From: Rikenella sp.
Lineage (GTDB): Bacteria; Bacteroidota; Bacteroidia; Bacteroidales; Rikenellaceae
Direction of reading: 5' to 3'
Length of the DNA: 9,748 nucleotides
Assembly (NCBI GenBank): GCA_029054535.1
Contig: JAIDFC010000043.1
Coordinates: 1 to 9,748, forward strand
The position numbers were made by a program, and so were the translations under genes. Of this stretch, positions 5,088-9,748 are shown piece by piece (within the stretch, counting starts at the first letter, position 1; every line of letters starts with the position of its first letter). The notes under the pieces are model-generated. The model was given only the letters and a program-made list of their open reading frames with translations. It was not told the DNA's origin and searched no databases.

Positions 5088-5118
5088 CCCCGGCGGGACC
5101 GGCGATACTCCGTATCGC
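5088..5118 (+). repeat. Repeat R3, second copy, with compensatory change in the stem
   Basis: CCCCGGCGGGAC is followed by the hairpin GCGATAC (5102-5108), loop TCC, GTATCGC (5112-5118). Relative to 4813-4829 both partners of one base pair have changed (G-C to A-T) while the rest of the stem is the same. This is the last recognisable island element before lolD. Minus-strand DNA from 5191 down to about 5125 is T-rich but has only a weak GCG/CGC hairpin, so lolD termination is unclear. Confidence 0.65.
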
Positions 5119-5191
5119 TTAAACCTGCACAGAAAAACCACAAAAACCAACAAAACAGGCGGCGCTTCGCGATAACGTTCCAAAACAATCT

Positions 5192-5851
5192 CTACCCCTG
5201 GTCGACGATCCGACCATCGCGCATCACGATCCGACGATCCGACATCGCAGCCAAATCGTTGTCATGCGTAACGATCACGAACGTGTACCCGAACCGGTCG
5301 CGCAGGTCGAAAAACAAACGGTGCAACTCCTCCCGATTCACGCTGTCCAGATTCCCCGACGGTTCGTCGGCAAAGACCACCGCCGGATCGTTCATCAATG
5401 CCCGCGCCACCGCGACACGTTGTTGTTCGCCCCCCGAAAGTTCCGCCGGCTTGTGTCCGGCCCGATGCCCCACCCCCAGCAATTCCAAGAGTTCCACGGC
5501 CCGTTTCTGCGCTTCGCCTCGCGAGCGGCGACCGATCAAGGCCGGAATCATCGCGTTCTCCACCGCCGTAAACTCCGGCAGCAGGTGGTGGAACTGGAAG
5601 ACGAATCCGATCCGTTCGTTCCGTAATCGCACCAGCTCGGCACCTCGCAACCCTTCGATCCGTTTCCCCGCCACCTCGACCGTCCCCTCGTCCGGTCGGG
5701 AGAGCGTCCCGAGAATCTGGAGCAGCGTCGTTTTCCCGGCTCCGCTCGGCCCCACGATCGAAACTACTTCGCCCGAAGCGATCTCGAGGTCGATGCCGCG
5801 AAGCACCTCCAGCGAACCGAATCTTTTATGTATTCCCTTGCATCGTATCAT
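5192..5851 (-). CDS. lolD: LolD-type ABC transporter ATP-binding protein
   Basis: This is the cytoplasmic ATPase of a LolCDE/MacB-class exporter; LolD powers release of lipoproteins from the inner membrane towards the outer membrane. The 219-residue product has Walker A GPSGAGKTT (34-42), Q-loop Q86 in FVFQFHHLLPEFTAVENAMIP (the FQFHHLLPEF wording is typical of LolD), signature LSGGEQQRVAVARAL (138-152), Walker B VVFADEP (158-164) with D-loop SGNLD, and H-loop His196. No membrane part is fused or adjacent, so the permease must be elsewhere. I start at the second of two adjacent ATGs (5849-5851); an upstream in-frame ATG at 5917 would place coding sequence inside the 5890-5937 hairpin and is unlikely. 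A degenerate promoter (TGGGTTTG, 5859-5866) lies immediately upstream and would give an almost leaderless mRNA. Family certain; LolD rather than FtsE/MacB-like ATPase is probable. Confidence 0.9.
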   Translation of the reverse strand: MIRCKGIHKRFGSLEVLRGIDLEIASGEVVSIVGPSGAGKTTLLQILGTLSRPDEGTVEVAGKRIEGLRGAELVRLRNERIGFVFQFHHLLPEFTAVENAMIPALIGRRSRGEAQKRAVELLELLGVGHRAGHKPAELSGGEQQRVAVARALMNDPAVVFADEPSGNLDSVNREELHRLFFDLRDRFGYTFVIVTHDNDLAAMSDRRIVMRDGRIVDQG

Positions 5852-5889
5852 CATAGTACAAACCCAACTGTATGGCCGTTTTACGACAA

Positions 5890-5937
5890 GAACGGGCTGT
5901 TTCTCTCCGAAGACCACGAAGAGAAGACAGCCCGTTC
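5890..5937. terminator. Long hairpin between secDF and lolD, probable terminator
   Basis: GAACGGGCTGT (5890-5900) pairs with ACAGCCCGTTC (5927-5937) without mismatch. Inside, TTCTCT and AGAGAA on opposite arms extend the stem around a central CCACG loop region. It lies 55 bp after the secDF stop on the minus strand. The minus-side flank TTGTCGT is only weakly T-rich, so efficiency is uncertain; it may separate secDF from lolD. Confidence 0.6.
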
Positions 5938-5991
5938 CCTATCCGATCGCCCCGGAAGAGTCTCCTCCTCCGAAAGGCCCTGAAAATCCGA

Positions 5992-8900
5992 CTATTCCGC
6001 CACCGCAGGCTGTTGCTGCGATTTAGTTTTCCCTGTTTTCTTGTCCTTTCGGGTCATCATATCGTAGGCCACCGGCGTCGCAATGAACACCGACGAGTAA
6101 GTCCCCACGATCACCCCGAACATCAAGGCGAACACGAAGCCCCGAATCACCTCGCCTCCGAAGATGAAGATCGCCAGCAAGACCACGAACGTCGAACCCG
6201 AAGTATTGATCGTCCGCGCCAATGTGCTATTGATCGCGAGGTTGATATTCTCTCTCCTCGACCGCCGCGGGAAGAGGTTCATGTTTTCGCGGATACGGTC
6301 GAAGATCACCACCTTGTCATTGATCGAGTAGCCGATGATGGTCAGAATGGCGGCGATGAACGACTGGTCGACCGTCAGGTTGAAAGGCAGCAAGCCGTAC
6401 AACAGCGAGAAGATCCCGATCGTCAGCAACGCGTCGTGGAACAAGGAGATCACACCCCCCATCCCGTACTGCCAGTTTTTGAACCGGATGGCGATATAGA
6501 TCCCGATCGCGATAAGCGAGAAGATCACCGCAATAAATGAGTTGACCTTGATATCATGCGCAATACTCGGCCCGACTTTTTCCGTACTGATGATCCCGAA
6601 CGGATTGGTAACCGTGGTGGTAAACTCTTCGAACGAGATGTTCTGCGCATAGAGCGGTTTCAAGACATCGTACAGCATATGATTAATCTCGTCCGTAACC
6701 CCGTCCGTATCGTCCGCATACTTATATTGCGTAACGATCCGCATCTGCATCTGGTCTTTATTCCCGTACTGTTTGACCTCCATCCCGTCGGTGAAGACGT
6801 TGTCCAGCGCGTCGCGCACCTCGTTGGCCGTAACCGGTTTGTCGAAGCGCACCACGTAAGCCCGTCCCCCGGAGAAGTCGACCCCGTAGCTCAGCCCCTT
6901 GGTGGCCAGCGAGATCACCATTACGATCATCGCCACCCCCGACACGATATACGAGATTTTCCGCACTTTGAGGAAGTCGATATGGGTGTGAGCCATGAAA
7001 TACTCCGTGAGTCTGTTCCAGAAGCGGATGTTCCGCCCCTTGTCGAGCATGGCCACGAAAATAAGCCGCGTAATGAAAATCGCGCAGAAGAGCGAGGTCA
7101 AGATCCCGATAATCAACGTCGTAGCAAACCCTTGCACCGGCCCGGTCCCGAAGATAAAGAGGACGATCCCGGTAATCAACGTGGTAACCTGTCCGTCGAT
7201 GATGGCCGAGTAGGCGTTCTTGAAGCCGTCGGCGATCGAGAGGCTCAGCCCCTTCCCGGCATGCAGTTCTTCCTTGATCCGTTCATAGATGATCACATTG
7301 GCGTCGACCGCCATCCCCATGGTCAGGACGATCCCGGCAATCCCCGGCAGCGTAAGCACCGCTCCGAAGCTCACCAGCACCCCGAACAGGAAGAAGAGAT
7401 TGGCCACCAAAGCGATATTGGCCACAAAGCCCGCCGTATTGTAGAAGAAGAGCATGTAGATCAACACCAGCACGAACGCCAGCACGAACGACGTCATCCC
7501 CGCATTGATCGATTCCTGCCCGAGCGACGGCCCTACGACCGCCTCTTGTACGATCTGCGCCGGCGCAGGCAACCGCCCTGACTGCAAGATATTGGCCAAG
7601 TCCTTCGCCTCGGCGATGGTAAAGTCGCCGGTGATCTGCGAATGTCCGCCTGCGATCTCGCCGTTCACCCGCGGGCACGAATAGACATAACCGTCCAGCA
7701 CCACCGCAATGAATTTCCCGACATTATCCGCCGTGAGTCTCGCCCAAGTTTTCGCCCCGGCAGCATTCATACTCATCGAAACCTCAGCCGCCGATCCGGT
7801 CTGCCCGTACTGCCCCACGGCATCGGTAATCACGCTCCCGTCCAGCGCCGGCCGCCCGTCGCTGCTCCCCTTGATAGCATACAATTCATACAGCGTCGGT
7901 GCCCCCTTGATCCCTTTGACGCTCCACAAGAACCGCACGTCCCGCGGGAACAAAGCCCGAATCTGCGGCATATTGAGATACGTATTGACCTTCGCCGTAT
8001 CGTACGACTGAGCCATCCCGATCACACCGCCGTCCTGCATCGGTTGCAGGATACTGAAGAGCGAGGTAGCCGTCCCCTCGCCCGCCGCAGCCTGTTGTGC
8101 CACCGCAGCCGAAAGGGTTCCGTCCTGTTCCTGTGCCGCCCCCAAGGCCGCCAAGATATCGGTCGAGTCCACCGTCGCGGTCGTAGCAGTCGTAGTAGCC
8201 GCAGCGGTCGAATCCGCCGTCGTCGCCGCCGTCTGAGCCGCCATCACCTTCGCCACCTCTTCGTTGGCTTGCATCATCATCGGCAACAGCTCTTTCGCCG
8301 TATATGTGGTCCAGAATTCCAGACTTGCGGTCCCCTGCAAGAGTTTCCGCACGCGTTCCGGATCCTTGATCCCAGGCAGTTCGACCAAGATCCGCCCAGT
8401 GTTCCCGATCCGCTGAATATTGGGCTGAATCACCCCGAAACGGTCGATACGGGTCGAAAGCACGTTGAACGAGTTGGCGATCGCCGCGTCGCACGACTCC
8501 CGTAAAACCCGGATCACCTGTTCGTTGGTCGACTCCGATTTGATTTTGTCCCGCAACTCATAGGTCCCGAAAATCGCGGCCAGCCGCCCCTCCGGCGCCA
8601 CCCGGCGGTAAGCGTCGGCGAACAACGTAATAAAGTCGTCCGTACTATTGTTCATGGCCTTCTTAGCCTCGGCCATCGCCTGCAGGAAAGCCGGGTCGGT
8701 GCTATGATTCGACAGCGCCTTCAGCACGTCTTCGACCGCGATCTCCAGGGTGATATTCATCCCCCCCTGCAAGTCCAACCCGAGGTTGATCTCCTTTTCC
8801 TGACACTCGGCATAGGTGTATTTCACCAACCCGAGATTGTACACCACCTGCGACTTCATGGAGTCGAGGTAAGCCTGCTCGACGGCCGAGTTTCCGCCCG

Positions 8901-9015
8901 ACGCTTTCTCGGCGTCGCTCCGCACGCTATGCGTTACGAACGAAAACGACAGCTGAAACGCGCAGGCGATGGCCAGCATAATGGCCAAAAACTTGAGTGC
9001 GCCCTTATTCTGCAT
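5992..9015 (-). CDS. secDF: Fused protein translocase subunit SecDF
   Basis: SecDF is the membrane motor that uses the proton gradient to pull preproteins out of SecYEG on the periplasmic side. The 1007-residue product is a SecD-SecF fusion, normal for Bacteroidota. TM1 is about residues 8-27. The SecD motif LGLDLQGGMNITLEI is at 78-92 and the P1 domain spans about 180-480. SecD TM2-6 cover about 505-655, with MGMAVDANVIIYERIKEE (566-583) carrying the proton-relay Asp571. The SecF half starts near 685, with GVDFSGGR (711-718) and IIGYSINDKVVIFDRIREN (893-911) carrying Asp900 and the conserved Arg residues. An Ala/Thr-rich low-complexity segment (about 259-292) interrupts P1. I chose the ATG at 9013-9015 (MQNKGALKF), since a longer start at 9087 would lie upstream of the promoter -7 box (9066-9073). 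lolD follows in the same direction. Confidence 0.96.
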   Translation of the reverse strand: MQNKGALKFLAIMLAIACAFQLSFSFVTHSVRSDAEKASGGNSAVEQAYLDSMKSQVVYNLGLVKYTYAECQEKEINLGLDLQGGMNITLEIAVEDVLKALSNHSTDPAFLQAMAEAKKAMNNSTDDFITLFADAYRRVAPEGRLAAIFGTYELRDKIKSESTNEQVIRVLRESCDAAIANSFNVLSTRIDRFGVIQPNIQRIGNTGRILVELPGIKDPERVRKLLQGTASLEFWTTYTAKELLPMMMQANEEVAKVMAAQTAATTADSTAAATTTATTATVDSTDILAALGAAQEQDGTLSAAVAQQAAAGEGTATSLFSILQPMQDGGVIGMAQSYDTAKVNTYLNMPQIRALFPRDVRFLWSVKGIKGAPTLYELYAIKGSSDGRPALDGSVITDAVGQYGQTGSAAEVSMSMNAAGAKTWARLTADNVGKFIAVVLDGYVYSCPRVNGEIAGGHSQITGDFTIAEAKDLANILQSGRLPAPAQIVQEAVVGPSLGQESINAGMTSFVLAFVLVLIYMLFFYNTAGFVANIALVANLFFLFGVLVSFGAVLTLPGIAGIVLTMGMAVDANVIIYERIKEELHAGKGLSLSIADGFKNAYSAIIDGQVTTLITGIVLFIFGTGPVQGFATTLIIGILTSLFCAIFITRLIFVAMLDKGRNIRFWNRLTEYFMAHTHIDFLKVRKISYIVSGVAMIVMVISLATKGLSYGVDFSGGRAYVVRFDKPVTANEVRDALDNVFTDGMEVKQYGNKDQMQMRIVTQYKYADDTDGVTDEINHMLYDVLKPLYAQNISFEEFTTTVTNPFGIISTEKVGPSIAHDIKVNSFIAVIFSLIAIGIYIAIRFKNWQYGMGGVISLFHDALLTIGIFSLLYGLLPFNLTVDQSFIAAILTIIGYSINDKVVIFDRIRENMNLFPRRSRRENINLAINSTLARTINTSGSTFVVLLAIFIFGGEVIRGFVFALMFGVIVGTYSSVFIATPVAYDMMTRKDKKTGKTKSQQQPAVAE

Positions 9016-9065
9016 GGATTCTAAGATTATTTTGTTTTTCTTTATTTGTCGATTCTCTGAAGTTG

Positions 9066-9097
9066 CAAATATATAATTTTTCCGCAATCTCTCCCAA
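9066..9097 (-). promoter_or_regulatory. Bacteroidota-type promoter for secDF
   Basis: The minus-strand -7 box TATATTTG (9066-9073) matches TAnnTTTG. A TTG (9095-9097) lies 21 bp upstream as a weaker -33 box. The predicted start near 9059 leaves about 45 nt of A/T-rich leader to the ATG at 9015 and excludes the longer upstream start for secDF. Confidence 0.7.
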
Positions 9098-9121
9098 TTT
9101 TCGTTTCTTATCTGCTGTCGG

Positions 9122-9211
9122 GGGGCTGTTACGGGCGATTTTTCACCCGTTGCCTTTCATCCGATCGATACTCGTGCGGTTTCGCTCGTAGTTTGCTCTG
9201 CCGACAGCCCC
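9122..9211. repeat. Inverted repeat upstream of the secDF promoter
   Basis: GGGGCTGT (9122-9129) is complementary to ACAGCCCC (9204-9211), about 75 nt apart. Between them ACGGG (9131-9135) pairs with CCCGT (9146-9150). The right arm overlaps the 5' boundary of the right module at 9200. It occupies the same relative position as the 3486-3538 palindrome behind the rpsH promoter, though the sequences differ. Otherwise I see no gene in 9098-9274. Confidence 0.4.
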
Positions 9212-9274
9212 GGCCGGATTCGTTTTGTAGGACTTTTAATCGGGAAAGACGCGGCCCGGTTCGCGTGCCGAGCA

Positions 9275-9469
9275 ATGATTTACCCGGCTCCGGGCCTCCG
9301 CGGCTACAATAACGGGACATTGTGGGGCGTCGGCCGCACCTGGTACGGCTGGTCGTCGACAGTTACGGGTACCCTTGCCCACTTTCTGAACTTCGATTAT
9401 GGCGGGGTCCACCCGAATAGCCACAATTACCGTCCGTACGGTTTTCCGTTGCGTTGCCTCCAGGAATAG
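9275..9469 (+). pseudogene. Orphan C-terminal tail of a FISUMP-like (C-type-lectin-like) protein, right copy
   Basis: From the only nearby ATG the frame encodes 64 residues (MIYPAPGLRG...YGFPLRCLQE) and ends at the TAG at 9467-9469. It has the WSST motif at about residues 26-29, A-x-F-L-x-F, V and the C-terminal YGF-x-LRCLQE, as in the left copy. The domain normally forms the last part of a much longer secreted protein; here nothing precedes it, there is no signal peptide and no promoter is evident on the plus strand. It may be a silent cassette, a remnant, or a DGR-type variable region separated from its gene. The body differs from the left copy at more than half of positions, with Trp, Tyr, His and Arg where the other often has Asn, His or Gly, while the 3' end is almost unchanged. 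Confidence 0.6.
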
Positions 9470-9475
9470 GGAGAG

Positions 9476-9492
9476 GTGCCGCTCGGCGTTTT
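9476..9492 (+). terminator. Short stem-loop with T-run just after the right orphan tail
   Basis: GTGCC (9476-9480), loop GCTC and GGCGT (9485-9489) form a 5-bp stem including two G-T pairs, and the sequence runs into TTTT (9489-9492). Position and form match the left hairpin at 3842-3858, but the stem sequence is that of the R2 palindrome. Weak intrinsic terminator or recognition hairpin. Confidence 0.4.
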
Positions 9493-9530
9493 GTCGGCCT
9501 GCCGGTTCCAGGCCTGACGGGCGAAATGCG

Positions 9531-9675
9531 TTTGCAAGAAAACTTCGTCCTCGGGCGCGCCCGCCCATGGCGTTCGCCACGCTCCGAGGCCGGCGACTCT
9601 ACGAGTCGTGATTACCCAATTCCGCAACAGATCCGGCCTTCGCTTAGCCGGTTAACTGCGTCCAGCGGTGCGCGA
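9531..9675. repeat. Palindrome cluster in the right island, no gene seen
   Basis: Inverted repeats include CCTCGG/CCGAGG (9549-9589) enclosing GGGCGCGCCC and GGC/GCC; CGACTC, loop TAC, GAGTCG (9594-9608), which resembles the stem at 4087-4105; and CCGGC/GCCGG (9633-9651). Open frames across it give no recognisable protein. It continues the pattern of the left island: palindromic DNA follows the orphan tail. Confidence 0.5.
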
Positions 9676-9744
9676 CCCGCAGCCCGCGGAGAGGACGATG
9701 GAGCGCAGCGAAACTTCGGCCCTCCGCATGCCGGGGGCTGCGGG
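9676..9744. repeat. Long nested palindrome, structured family 2 (right)
   Basis: CCCGCAGCCC (9676-9685) pairs perfectly with GGGCTGCGGG (9735-9744). GCGGAG (9686-9691) abuts it on the 5' side and pairs with CTCCGC (9722-9727), leaving a 7-nt 3' bulge, ATGCCGG (9728-9734). The apical region contains GAGCGCAGCGAAAC, close to GAGCGTCAGCGAGAAAAC on the minus strand of 4542-4613. The plan (helix, abutting helix, 3' bulge) also recalls units A and C. The element ends at the window edge. Confidence 0.55.
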
Positions 9745-9748
9745 CCGA

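Larger units (their letters stand above)
9200..9530 (+). repeat. Right copy of the repeated module
   Basis: Counterpart of 3591-3932 in the same orientation. It holds GCCGACAG (9200-9207), GGTTCGCGTGCCGA (9258-9271), the orphan tail (9284-9469), the 39-nt segment 9437-9475 with a single mismatch to the left copy, the hairpin with TTTT (9476-9492), and GGCCTGCCG...CCTGACGGGCGA (9496-9523), in which GGCCTG/CAGGCC (9496-9514) forms a stem. Between the palindromic GTGCCGA and the tail it has 4 nt more than the left copy, which shifts the frame at the 5' end. That supports the view that only the tail itself is under coding-like constraint. Confidence 0.7.

Noticed and set aside
4910..5188. Minus-strand open frame of 92 codons containing units B (part) and C
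   Set aside because: It could be read as a small hypothetical protein, but its length is set by the hairpin repeats. The equivalent frame over unit A contains stop codons, so coding constraint is not supported.
3343..5191. Displaced rpsN or rplE hidden in the gap upstream of rpsH
   Set aside because: All frames of the gap were read for S14 and L5 motifs; none were present.
5022..6026. Plus-strand open frame of 334 codons across lolD and into the secDF end
   Set aside because: Antisense to lolD, very rich in Arg/Ser/Pro, no recognisable domain, and it crosses the island boundary and the 5890-5937 hairpin.
9016..9087. Upstream in-frame ATG at 9087 as the SecDF start
   Set aside because: The extra 24 residues do not look like a SecD N-terminus, and this start lies upstream of the predicted transcription start near 9059.

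Overview
This looks like a chromosomal segment of a Bacteroidota bacterium, most likely a Bacteroidales and possibly an Alistipes/Rikenellaceae relative (the genus is inference). The reasons are a fused SecDF of about 1000 residues, promoters of the TTTG-N19-21-TAnnTTTG type (TAACTTTG before rpsH, TATATTTG before secDF), A/T-rich leaders without clear Shine-Dalgarno sites, and ribosomal proteins of Bacteroidota type.

All confident genes are on the minus strand, so biological order runs right to left. From the right: secDF (5992-9015, with its own promoter), a long hairpin, a LolD-type ABC ATPase (5192-5851), then 1.85 kb without a convincing gene, and then the distal part of the spc ribosomal operon: rpsH, rplF, rplR, rpsE, rpmD, rplO and the 5' two-fifths or so of secY, which runs off the left edge. 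Translation (S8, L6, L18, S5, L30, L15) and protein export (SecY channel, SecDF motor, LolD lipoprotein release) are both represented. The usual upstream partners of rpsH (rpsN, rplE) are absent; rpsH instead has a good Bacteroidota promoter directly in front of it.

The unusual content lies in two non-coding islands, 3480-5190 and 9100-9748 (the latter runs off the right edge). Both start just upstream of the promoter of a minus-strand operon, and both carry the same plus-strand module: a 5' flank, an orphan C-terminal tail of about 61 residues that resembles the FISUMP / C-type-lectin-like ends of variable surface proteins, a short hairpin with a T-run, and then GC-rich palindromic DNA. The two tails have diverged bodies but nearly identical 39-nt 3' ends, as cassette exchange or diversity-generating retroelement (DGR) variable regions would have. 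No reverse transcriptase or template repeat is in the window.

The left island also holds a tandem array of long multi-tier hairpins. Two of them (4639-4711 and 4956-5035) have the same three-helix plan, with stems of different sequence but base pairing preserved and unpaired segments conserved, which suggests selection on structure. A third unit, related REP-like palindromes and a second structured family shared with the right island complete the picture. No known mobile element, CRISPR array, tRNA or rRNA was recognised.
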